Shown here piece by piece: positions 47,933 to 58,440 of a stretch of DNA of 64,000 nt (position 1 is the first letter of the stretch; the number at the start of each line of letters is the position of its first letter). This DNA is from Alnus glutinosa. Lineage: Eukaryota; Streptophyta; Magnoliopsida; Fagales; Betulaceae. A program made the position numbers and the translations under genes. A model generated the notes under the pieces. The model worked only from the letters and a program-made list of their open reading frames with translations. It had not been told where the DNA came from and did not search any database. Where the stretch lies: positions 27,847,616 through 27,911,615 of the forward strand of contig NC_084894.1 in assembly GCF_958979055.1 (NCBI RefSeq), written 5' to 3'.

Positions 47933-49672
47933 GAGAGAGGAATTAACTTGAGGATAGACGAGAGATGAGGGGGAGAATTTGTTGGTCAACGAACATGAAG
48001 AAATAAGACAATCTTGGATCAACGTACGATGTAGTTGGCCATGGAAATAAAGAAGGCTTCCACAATACTCTCGGCAGGTAACTTATTCCTCTCCACTCGA
48101 TTAAACCCCCCGGCCCCCAGGAACCAACGCCTGTATACTTCTAGGCTCTAGCTACAAGTATATATACAGGTCCAACCACAATTTTCCTTTTTAAGCGAGC
48201 ATCACGAAAAATTAGGAGTCACAAATACTTGTGCACAGTAATTAACAGATTTCATCACCCAACTGATCTTATAAATCTTCAGCAGCATAAGTCAAAACCA
48301 GCTATATATATATATGATAGTCTTACCATTTGATCAATAATTAATATATACCAACCATCAAACTTCGCATCACGATATTTTACATCCACTTATATATGAG
48401 TAATGCTATGTAGCTTTTTTCTCTTTTTTTTGAAACAATTCATTCATTCTTATTAATGATAATAGGAATATTAGAGATGATCCAAACAATTCATTCAATC
48501 TACCACCCCGGCCTATTATCTCGCCACTATCTATTATGCTGGCATTGTCAAATCTATTATTGAAAAAAAAAATTGTGAAGTCTATGTACTCTTCTTTAAC
48601 TACCATTCAATTAACAATGTCCCCCAAACTTTCAATTTGGATAATGTCTTATTAAACCACCAAAAAAATGTTGATGTTCCCCCAATGACGAAAATACCCT
48701 TAATAAAATTAAAAAAAAAAAACTAATAATTCAAAAAAAAAAACTAAAAAGGTTTCGTTTTCTTTTTCAAATTAATTTTTTTTTAAGAAATTAAATATTT
48801 CTCTTTTTTTTTAAAAAAAAAAATCATTTTTTGTTAAAAATAAAAATGTTCTTTTTATTAAAAAAAAATGGATTTATAGAAGTATTTTTGTTTTATTGAA
48901 AAAATCGTAAGGTCATTTTTATCATTTTGCTGGCCTTAGGGGTACATGCATTAACAATGGTTTAATAGTTTTTTTTTTCTTCTTTTAACAATGGTTGATC
49001 GAATGGTATATTAGCAATGATTTTACATTTATAGCGGGACAGTGATGGGATAATCGGTGTATATATATATATATGGGAAAACTACATTTACCTCCCCTAA
49101 CTTCCATTCTTTTTGCAATGTCCCTCCAATGTTTCAATTTTTGCAATGTACAATCTACCATCCCAGGTTACAAACTTACAATGTCTCCCTTATGCGACCC
49201 AAAATGACAAAAATACCTTCCATAAGATATGGAGAATGGGGGACATTGTAATTCGGATGGTAGATTGGGGGGACAATGAAAAAAAAATGGTGGTTAAAAT
49301 GGGTAAATATCAAGATAGACAGTACTAACAATGTCTTTCCAACAGAGGATTGTGGGCTTTGAACGAGTGCAGCATCGCTATTAAAGTAGTCAGCTGATAT
49401 CTGGGTGTTATAATTAAGCAGTAGTAGTAGGAGAGTGTAGACATGCAATCTGGAAGCAGCTTCTAATTACTTTTCCTGTTTTGAGTACACATCTCTACAA
49501 AACACAAAGAAAATTACAAGAGATAGAAGAAGAAATATGGACATATGACACTTGTAATAATTGTGGTTGCATTTGGTCATGCACCAAGTCAATATGTATG
49601 AGAATTGGACATGTTTCAAAATCCTAAAAAAAAAAAAAAAAAAAAAAAAAGGTAAAAACAAAACTCCTAAGT
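47712..49672. other. Intergenic region between CHX genes E and D
   Basis: The left part is the 5' flank of gene D, with a (GA)n microsatellite at about 47897-47930. Two A/T-rich MITE-like pieces follow: about 48605-49000 ('caatgtcccccaaactttca' to the right) and 49077-49315. A poly(A) run lies at 49626-49650, 23 bp past the gene E stop codon. No further gene is seen. Confidence 0.55.
49077..49315. mobile_element. MITE-like element between genes E and D
   Basis: Left 'aactacatttacctccccta' with 'gcaatgtccctccaat', and right 'attggggggacaatg' with 'aaaatgggtaaat', are loosely inverted. The inner text 'gacccaaaatgacaaaaata' matches the family at 15711 and 46445. No target duplication was confirmed. 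Confidence 0.5.
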
Positions 49673-52600
49673 CTATACTCTTCTCAATCGTGTGGAATCC
49701 TCTGGGTCTTGCAATCCCCACATTTTGGTCTGCTGTTGCACCACTAAAACTGAAGCTGCTGCCCTGAAATCAGCGGCAGCAAGTATTTCTCCTATTGCTC
49801 CCAACTCTCCATGCTCGTTCCATTTCCGAAGCTCAGACATCAACCTTGAGTCCTGATGGCGTCTCCCAACCATAACAAGGTCGTAAGCATTCTCCATTGA
49901 CCTGAGTACAGCAAGCACACCATTGCCATCCATCACCATCTCTTCTTGGTAAGAAACTCGCGCATTGCGAAAGGCGTTGAGCCTAAATTCACTCAAGACC
50001 TCTGTATCAAGCATCTTGCTCCTTTCTGTGCCCCCAACAATCTCAGCTGAAGAATAGAAGCGCAGAAGTGTGATAAGTACATTACAATCCTCCGACATGC
50101 GTCTGGCATACGCTAGTACTTCCCGATCATCAGCACCCCCAAAGAAGAGCACAGCTACCCGATACAATGAAGACTGTCCATGTATAGACCATAGTTTCCT
50201 CTGGTTCCCACGGTCAATAAGGACGCCAACAGAGCAAGGGGCCTTATCAAGCACATTCTTGTTAAGTTGCCTAAATGCATAAGTGGACTCTTCTCTTCCC
50301 CCAATAATCCACTGCTTGTGGAAAGGGATTATTATGAAGGTTGTTCTCTTTTCAAGAGCTAGGGAGCATACGTCATTGTGCATTGTTGCATAAGGAGAAA
50401 TGCCTTTACAACAATGCAATATAACATGGCCGGAGTAATGATGTTCAAACTTTCTGAATGCATTGAAGATTCGTTCTGATTGAGTTGGATATTGAGAAGG
50501 CCTTTCGCGCGGCAGGTGGGCAATGAGTAAGGAGGAGGCACGGCCAACGAGCTTGACAAGATGGAGCGCAACTAAATTAATGGGACTCTCTTTGGTAGGG
50601 TTAGAGGCAGAAAGGAGATTCAAAATTGCTCGGGCATTGTCTTGTGTGTGAATGCAAGCAAGTATGCGCAGTTCCTCATTGCGTCTTTGGTGTAATATAG
50701 TCCTCCTTTTGTAAGCAAGGAACCTCCTTGAAGGATCATACAGGGCTTTCACTAGGGGTGAGATAACTCCTGTTACAATTACCACAGAGATAATCATAAT
50801 GGCGAAGCATTCCTCGGTGATGACCTGCACATTAGTATAATTACCTCTATTTGTTAAGCATATGAAAGCAATAGTCTTTTCATCAGTAACTTGTTCATAA
50901 ATATGTCACAAGTATAGGTTTAATTTCTTAATTCGATAAAAATAGAAGGGGAAAAGATCATACTTTTAGAGTAACAGAACATGAATATATATAGAAGGAT
51001 AAACGGAAAGTGTGCCAATAGACCATGCATTTGAGGTCCATCAAGAGGTAGGAAATGCAATGGCTTACATTTTCTGTCTTCCAGCGAACCAGCATAGCAA
51101 GTTCAACAATGCCTTTGGAGTTCATGATAAGACCAAGAGAGAGGGCATCCCGGAGTGGCATCCTGCAGAAGATAGGAGGTAACATTGTTCCTACTACCTT
51201 CCCAAGAAAAGCAACAAGAACAACCGACTGAATCACACCCACATTCTTCAACTTCTTTATGGCAAAAACATCCATCCTTAGTCCGCATGTGGTGAAAAAG
51301 ATCGGCATGAGCAATACTGAAACAAAGCAATCAAGCCTCTCTACTAATGCAGCACCTAAGGGTGGACCATCTGGTATGACCAAGCCAAAAAAGAAAGAGG
51401 TGATAAAAGCGCTTAGGCCAATAACTTCACCCATAAATGCACAAACCATAAGCGCTACAATGACTGCAAAAACATAGATGTCTTTCACAGGTTTTCCTTC
51501 AGGGGTATGTCGAATTGCCCAGAGAGCTGCTGGACGGATTCCAAACACAAGGAATATAATAAGGAGGACAATTGAGGAAAAAGTCCCAATTGTTGCACTT
51601 AACGACTTTTCTGAAGATGTTGTAGCAAACCTCACTGCCAGGACAAACCAGTGGCACATCTCACTCACTATTGAAGAAGATGAAGCCAGGTGTCCAATCT
51701 CCGAATTGAGGAGCTTGAGCTCGGAAAGAAAGCAAACAATAACTGCGAAGGCGGTCAGAGACTGTAATAGTACCACAAAGGGAAGCACAGTGGAAACATC
51801 ATTATCCAATGACAAAAAATGGTGGAGAACAAAGGCAACGAGTCCAGCCAGTGCATAAGGAATTAAGAAGCCTAGGATTCCTATGGCCAATGACCTTTTA
51901 CCTGATTTAAAAATGATAGATGGGTCCATCTTCACCCCAATTAGGAAGATAAAAAGCATGAAACCAAAAAGTGCCAAGGTCTCAAGTAAAGTAGTCCCTT
52001 TAGGTGGGAAAACTTGGTCCGCAAATGCTGCATTGTGCCCAAGAACTGAAGGACCTAAAATTACACCACCCTGGTGAACATCAATGATCAAATAGATAGG
52101 ATCAGAATATGCAATTATAATTGGTCACATTAGAATTAATATAGCATATTCTCATATTCATGCAGTCAATTACTTCAAATTCCTAGTCATATGGGTTGCC
52201 AGCAAGTGGAGGAGACACTGAAACTACCTAGAGGAGTACATGATGAATGTCAAGGAGCAAGGAACTTCTCTTTATGATCAATAAATCACTTCCTACTGCA
52301 TAACTTTTGACTGAACCCTTGACAAGCCCTTGTTATTATATTAACTAACTTTAATACACAAAAATATTTGGTTTGCTCCAAAATTTATTTCACAGGAGGC
52401 TTAAATTAATATTACAACCAAAACCTCAGAAGTGGTCAGCAAAATGAAGGTCTTTCAACTGTTCTCCCTATTTCCTAACAATAATTTATAAATTTGATAT
52501 AGCAATACATTTAAATAATACAAATTTAAAAATTTAAAAAAAAAAAAAAAATGATCTTGACAAGAAGAGGGGCTTACAACAATATGAGAAACAATTGAGG

Positions 52601-52787
52601 GTTGGCCAAAGGGCTTGAAGAGGAAGTAAAGGGAACGGGTGAAGATGGAGATGAGGGAAAGCTGCAAAAGCAAGAGAGGGAAAGAGAACTCGAGAGGGTT
52701 ATCTCCAAACCATAGACCGCTTGAGTTGATCTGACCCAAAGTATGGCATATGTAGGAGACACCCAGTTTCACCTGCCCGCTCACCAT
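49673..52787 (-). CDS. CHX cation/H+ exchanger gene E (three exons, 787 aa)
   Basis: Join of 52787-52578, 52070-51069 and 50824-49673; phase-0 GT-AG introns of 507 and 244 bp ('SHIV|GGVILGPSVLG' and 'KTEN|VITEECFAI'). It is the most compact gene and resembles Arabidopsis CHX15-type proteins in 'GGVILGPSVLG' and the 'SSGLWFGDNPLEF' N-terminus. The membrane domain has Thr176 ('SLTAF'), Glu207 in 'SSIVSEMCHW' where other members have Asp, and a late-helix Lys in 'LGKVVGT'. The tail has 'GGADDREVLAYARRMSEDC', 'LVMVGRRHQDS' and 'HGELGAIGEILAAADF'. The start MVSGQVKLG follows an in-frame TGA about seven codons upstream. An out-of-frame ATG precedes it and overlaps it. Predicted membrane cation/H+ exchanger. 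Confidence 0.93.
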
Positions 52788-52824
52788 TAATTGCCTGGTC
52801 TCGAATCAGCTTCTCCGTGCTCAT
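52697..52824 (-). promoter_or_regulatory. Possible overlapping upstream ORF of CHX gene E
   Basis: ATG at 52824-52822 starts a frame MSTEKLIRDQ... of about 42 codons that overlaps the gene E start out of frame and ends near 52697. Its context has a purine at -3 (GACATGA), whereas the main start has T at -3. It would matter only if the transcript begins upstream of 52824, which the sequence cannot show. Confidence 0.35.
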
Positions 52825-55800
52825 GTCCTTGGTGAACAAGCATGAGAGAACGTTTTATTCATTAAAAAACCGAGAGGATGTTTTGTTGTTGAGAGGCTTT
52901 AGGGAGGGAAAGGGAGAGAGGAACACAACCCATGCGGGAGAGAGTTAATTTGAGAGACAGATGGACGAGAGAGAGAGAGAACAGCAACAAGAATAACAAT
53001 AACAAAAGGTAAAAAACGTTAATGGTTCCTCTTTGTACGTTGAGGCCTTTGACCAAAAGAGAAAGAGCCATTGGTCTCTCCCTCCACGGTTCACAGCTGC
53101 ATGCATGCGGCGAGCAGACCAGAAGGACCGCCTCCTCTTCAATTGAAAATCAACTAGAAAGAATCCTGATATGTGGCGTAATGTATATATATGTATATAA
53201 GAGGACGGCCGGTGATTGAACAACAATTCATTAAGGATGGCCCTACTATACTTTTTACCGGATGCACCTTTTTATTTATTTCACGTGACAGTTAATTATA
53301 TTTACCACATTAATTACTAATCGACGTCAATTAGTGATAAGTGTCACATGGTCGACGTGCTAAGGGTGATACATCGGATAAATAAAAAGATAATAAGAAA
53401 AATTTAGAGAAATTTAACCGCCCCAAAGAAAACGAATATTTTTTAAAAATAGTAAGAAATAACTTGAAGTAGGATTTTGAAGATTAAAACTGGTGATACA
53501 ATTTATCAAGGGCCCACTTGGGCCTCAGTCTATATCAGGCCACGTCGGCTCTCAGGACCAACGAGGCCCATTTACCCCTCAATTTGGGCTATGCTTGTCA
53601 GCAGACGAGGATCAATAGGGGAGTACTCACCAACCGACATGCAGCTCCCAGCTCGCTGGTGCATTACGACGAACAGTAGGACCACCGACAACTATCTGTT
53701 ACAACAAATGTTTGAACCGAGTTTGATCACACATATAGTTCTATCGAACAAATGTTACTCGGCTTGGCCCTGCCTTGCATATCCATGCTACAAGTTGTAA
53801 TTTGGAAAAACGTTGCTCTCTCATGGTTTCTGCTCTAGAAACAGGCCCAATTCAAGGTCTCATAATCAAAATACTAAATAAGGTGTTATTTTTCAGCAGA
53901 AAAAAGGGGCTTCTATGAAACATATGGCTGCCCATTGTGAGATCAACCCTTCAAAAAACTGAGCAGCGTACCAGAATATGAACTTGTAACTGCATCATTG
54001 GTTGGTCTGGATGCATTTTGCTAGATTCACAAACAAAAGAGTACCATAATCGCAGATGAAAGGCTTCAAAGTTCAAACCAAACACTAGCTTTGAGGAAGA
54101 GATTCTGAACGTATAGTTTGCAAACCGCTGTGCATTCATCAATTAACTTCTCTAGAATGGACACAGGAGCAGCTGTTCAAAGAAGAGAAACTGCTGGCCG
54201 GGAAGGCTGCCTGTTTTCTAGAAAAATGTTAGCGTTTGGACAACACAACTGTTTATCAAAAAAGAATATCGTAAGTGTATATCAACAGTGCCACCCAGAA
54301 AAAGAAAGAAGTATACACTGGAAACATTGCAGAAAGTTTCCAATAATAGTTATGAATACCCCATTGCAGAATCTCAAGTTTAAACAAAAACAATAACATC
54401 TTTCAAAGCAGGTGCTAGCTGTTTTCTCAATAATAGACCTGCAAGATAAACCCAACATGAACATTCTCCTCAGGAATTTGTTTTCTGTAACAGCAATTTT
54501 AGATTTGTAGTTGAAATGCAAAAAAAAAAAAAAAAAATGAGAGAAATGGTAGTCACACCCCATTATTAACCAATTCCAATCTTATCTACTTCACCTACTG
54601 CAATTACCATCACCTTCTCGCTTTCTTGTATCATTGTCCCACTTAAAGAAACACTTTAATGTGACGGCTGCTTCTGCAGCTTCCATCAATCTGACGCTAC
54701 TTCATCCCTTCCTGAGACTCACCATAAAGGCCTCCAGCGAGAATCTCAAATTCTGCATCCACATTGTCTATACATGGGGAGTTGGGAGATGGTAAGTAGC
54801 TTTCTCCAACGCTTCAATGACAGACGGCACCTCATGTTGTGATCCACCCTATTGTCCTAAATTGTTGTTGTAATATCAAAAAGACGTTTCCAACAACAAT
54901 TCTCCATTTCAAAACAGCCCCTTCCTAGCTATTATATCTGTTGAAGCAGTGTTCCATCCTGTGATGACTGATGATTAACCACATAACATACCCTGCCCTT
55001 GTCAAAAACTCCTCCAAGAAGAACTTTAAGTTCAAAAATCTCCTAATCATCCTAAATATCTTTATATATACTAGCCTTCAGTTAGAATCTCAACCACTTC
55101 TTGCGCCAAAATGATCATCAAAACCTGTAAATCTGAAGACCTTTTTACAGACCATAGAGTAAAAATCTCATGACCCAATCCTAATCTTAACCCTTTGTGT
55201 AAATGGATCTTCAACTCACAATCTCATGATGATGATACTTACCATGTATCCTATCTCAATTTCCAGAAGTCCAATGTAGATGCCAAACTCAAACTCTTCA
55301 AACCAAAAAGGCCATGAATAGATTTCATTTCATCCAATAGCCAAAACTCAAATAAACTGAACATAATATAACGACTGAGTTGCAGATGTGCTGACAATAT
55401 GGATTTCATTTCATCCAGCTAAATGGCATTGAGTCCTGTAGCAGTCAGCTGCATTGCAATAAATTGATTTTTTTTTTTTTTTCTGTAAGTAGAAATAAAA
55501 GGATTTGGCTAAGCAACACCTTGACTACCTCATATTCAAGCTAATCAACTGAAACCAACCAGTACCACTGCTCATTTTACTTATTGCATTCTATCACGAT
55601 AACCCATTAAAGCCAATCTCTGTATTTGGTTTATCATCTTACTTTGCTGGAGTGTTATGAGATAAAGAGCTATAAACCATGTACAAAATTGAAGCAAATC
55701 TAGAAGACATAAATATGAAAGGAAACAAATGAATGAAATCTTTCCATTGAATTTCTCCTTTGCAGGTGAAACAAATAAAAGAATGCAGAAAACAAGAATA

Positions 55801-55893
55801 CATCTTCTTTCCTGTAAAGAATAAGCAAAATCTATCAGGAGCCCAAAAAACAAAAACAAGAGAGAAATTGGAGCCGAGTCTAACTGTTACCCA
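52825..55893. other. Intergenic region, no gene seen
   Basis: The left part is the 5' flank of gene E (GA-rich near 52962-52980). At about 53395-53480 there is text shared with 22300-22400 ('gtaagaaataacttgaagta'). From 53500 to 53800 there is GC-richer sequence with 'ggcccacttgggcctcag' and no recognisable protein. Poly(A)/poly(T) runs occur at 54522 and 55469. The stretch up to 55893 includes the presumed 3' UTR of the methyltransferase gene. Confidence 0.5.
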
Positions 55894-57396
55894 TCACCAC
55901 CATTGATGTACAAGAACTCCACTCTCTCTGAGTGTAGTAAACAGGTCCATGCATTGAGCATAAGTCTTCCGATACTTCACACTCCTCTGACCCGGGCAAC
56001 ACCTCTGCCATCTATTGTAATGACACTCGAGAAAAATCTCATCTATCAAACAAATCGCTCCTGTCTCAATCAACCTCGGAACTAAATGAAACTCAGTCCC
56101 TTCCACATCCATCTTCACCACCACGAAATCTCTCTCCGAAACCGTTTTCTTCAACCAACCTGCAAAATCAATCCCATGAATCTTATCCACATCGCCCATA
56201 TAACTCACCGAGCTCTGCACCGGCCGGATCCTCCCCATTCCTCCTCTACCTCTCTCCACAATTTTCTTTCTTGAGTCCCAAGTAATCTCGAAGAACAATG
56301 TCTCGTTCCTCACCCATGCGGCATACGGCAACAGAGTCACCCCTCTCTTCCCCCTATACTCCTCCTGAAACGCCTTGTCGGCCTCGATCGCGTAAACCTC
56401 GAACGTCTTGTTCTGTTTGGGATACTGTTTCTTAAACCAACTCCCTATGCTAGAACTATAACTCCGAGCCCCAACATCAACGTAGACATACCTATTCTTA
56501 AAGCTAATATCTACCATTGAAGTTAGGTACTTTATGTTCTTTATGTTTCTCTTCAATGTTATCCAAGGTTTCAGTGGCTCTTCTTGGATCAACGGCTCGG
56601 CGTTCTGGATTAGGTCACGTCTGTGCCCCTGAACCGAGCATTTATTAACCAAATTGACATTCGGAGAGAAATTTCTCCCTTTATGGCCAAGATTTTGAAT
56701 TTGAATTGGATCAATTTCTTTCTTGATCACGACCTCCCGAATCGACGGCGAAGAATCTAGGCCGTCGACTTCGTGGGACCTGATCAATCTACAGCAATTG
56801 GAGAAAAAATCGAGGAGAGAATCTAGGCTGTACCGATCTTTGCTCGCAGTGTGGACTACGAGAAAGCCTCCCGGTCTGAGCGTCCGGCTGATCTCCAAGG
56901 CGAGATCGAACGGACGGTCCGACCGGTCCAGGCCGAAGGTTCCGGAGAACTCGAAGTCAAAGGTGTCGTCATCGAACGGCTGGCGGTACAACTCGCCGTG
57001 AACGATCAACGGTGCGGACGCCGTCGGGTTCGTGGAGATTCCGATGGAGTCGAGGACGCCGATTTCTCTCAAGGCGAGCACGTCCTCGCCGGCGAGGGTT
57101 TCGACGCAGAGAGCTCTGGAATTGGGGGAGAGAAAGCCTTCGGAGACCAAATCTTGGAAGATGGAGGAGTAGTAGTCCACCAATTTTCGCCATTTCTTGG
57201 GGGCGGACAGGAAGTCTTCGGCGACACGATCGGCGGCGGCACGTCGATTCCTGAAGCAGAAGTCGCCGGAGACGCAGGAGCCGCCTTTGACGGTGACCAT
57301 GTAAGCGAATCGGACGGCCAGAATTAGGACGCCGAAGGAGAGGACTCGTGCTAGAGTGCTCTTTAGGACGTTGGGCTTCAGTGTGAGCGGGTCCAT
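55894..57396 (-). CDS. Membrane-anchored FkbM/methyltransferase-like protein (500 aa, single exon)
   Basis: Intronless ORF starting MDPLTLKPNV (ATG 57394-57396). Residues about 13-36 are hydrophobic ('VLSFGVLILAVRFAYMV'), consistent with a type II signal anchor, so a Golgi or endomembrane location is likely. Residues about 93-225 look like a degenerate class I methyltransferase fold, with 'FDDDTFDFEFSG' (141-152) and 'LRPGGFLVVH' (173-182). Residues about 303-500 resemble an FkbM-type domain, with VDVGAR (306-311), AIEAD (336-340) and KMDVEG (428-433). This two-part arrangement is typical of an uncharacterised plant family with Arabidopsis members such as At3g53400 and At5g03190, as far as I recall. 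The substrate is unknown. Its codon usage is GC-richer at the 5' half than that of the neighbouring CHX genes. Confidence 0.85.
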   Translation of the reverse strand: MDPLTLKPNVLKSTLARVLSFGVLILAVRFAYMVTVKGGSCVSGDFCFRNRRAAADRVAEDFLSAPKKWRKLVDYYSSIFQDLVSEGFLSPNSRALCVETLAGEDVLALREIGVLDSIGISTNPTASAPLIVHGELYRQPFDDDTFDFEFSGTFGLDRSDRPFDLALEISRTLRPGGFLVVHTASKDRYSLDSLLDFFSNCCRLIRSHEVDGLDSSPSIREVVIKKEIDPIQIQNLGHKGRNFSPNVNLVNKCSVQGHRRDLIQNAEPLIQEEPLKPWITLKRNIKNIKYLTSMVDISFKNRYVYVDVGARSYSSSIGSWFKKQYPKQNKTFEVYAIEADKAFQEEYRGKRGVTLLPYAAWVRNETLFFEITWDSRKKIVERGRGGMGRIRPVQSSVSYMGDVDKIHGIDFAGWLKKTVSERDFVVVKMDVEGTEFHLVPRLIETGAICLIDEIFLECHYNRWQRCCPGQRSVKYRKTYAQCMDLFTTLRESGVLVHQWW

Positions 57397-57550
57397 GAAA
57401 CGTTCCGGTGAGCGTTAAGCGTTTAGAACAAAAAGAATGGTTGGCGCCAAATAGGAGTGTAGGAGAAGGGTAGGATTTGAGAATAGGAAGGAGTTTGGAG
57501 GGTAAACCGAGAATAAAGGATCTTTTATTTCACATGGGAAAGATTTTGTA

Positions 57551-57642
57551 GGGCCTACTGAAGAATCCAAATGGTCACTCGTGGGCTAGGAAGGCCGTTG
57601 GAACGAAGCCCATGGGCCCAGTGGGTAAAGGAATGAGGCCCA
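57551..57642. promoter_or_regulatory. Cluster of site II (TGGGCY/RGCCCA) motifs upstream of the methyltransferase gene
   Basis: TGGGCT 57582-57587, AGCCCA 57607-57612, TGGGCC 57613-57618, GGCCCA 57615-57620 and GGCCCA 57637-57642, about 190-250 bp upstream of the start codon. Such clusters are known binding sites of TCP factors in broadly expressed plant genes. The functional role here is inference. Read as RNA, the region also contains a short upstream ORF MGLIPLPTGP... of 22 codons, if transcribed. Confidence 0.5.
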
Positions 57643-57739
57643 TGGACTGATTTTCCGAATAAACTTGGCTCTCAATCCGTGAGCGCCAATTTGAGTTTGG
57701 ATTTAGTCTTTAGAAGATGGATAAAATTTTCTTCTAATA

Positions 57740-58440
57740 CTCCGTTTGTTTCGGCGTAAAATGATTTTTACATTTTACCATGTTTAGTAGGGGCGAAAAT
57801 AATGGTCAACGAAAATTATTTTCAGTTTGACCATAAAGACTTCTTTAATTTTTGGAAAACGATTTACGACTTTAAAAACCGTAAATCATTTGCCCAAATT
57901 AAACCCATCGTCCTTACACACACGTTTGATACCTGATTGTCGGTCGTCGGAATCTAACTGGCACAGGAGTCCTTCAACATCCGGTCACCATTGCAGATGC
58001 CGGTGGACTAGATTCCGGCCGAAACTGGCCGGAATATTGTCGGATTCTGACCATATTCAGAAGCTGATCGGATCTGACCAAAATCCAACCTCTGACTCTG
58101 TCAGATCTGGCCAAAACGGCCAGGATCCGGCCGAATCTAGATGGATCCTGCCTCTGATTCAGCCGAATCTGGCCCAAATGGACAGGATCCGGGCGTATAT
58201 GACTGGATCCAAAAGAGTCCGGCCAGATCCAGCCAAACTTGCTCGTCGAAATCCGGCAACGACGACCGGACGTTGTCGGATTTAGATGGCATTTGCCAAA
58301 CTCTGATTTTCACATTTCATAATTTTTTTCGTGCAAGCCAAACGCCAGAAAAATATTTTCGAGAATTTCATTTTTTTTTTAAAATGATTTTGCCGAAAAT
58401 ATTTTACGAAGAAAATCATTTTACATCAAAACAAACAGAG
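57740..58440. mobile_element. TIR element with GGATC/GGCC-rich internal repeats
   Basis: The left end 'ctccgtttgtttcggcgtaa' and right end 'catcaaaacaaacagag' are inverted copies, continuing with 'aaaatgatttt'. The interior (about 57990-58270) contains many loose repeats of 'ggatcc' and 'tctggcc' type phrases. A fragment of the same family sits at about 17740-17880. No clear target duplication and no ORF of known family. Confidence 0.55.

Noticed and set aside
53477-53800. 107-codon plus-strand ORF 'MKIKTGDTIYQ...'
   Set aside because: No recognisable domain, composition like translated non-coding DNA, and located in a repeat-like stretch with GGGCCC motifs.
56723-57327. 158-codon plus-strand ORF and companions opposite the FkbM-like gene
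   Set aside because: Antisense shadows of the GC-rich coding sequence, with no family resemblance of their own.
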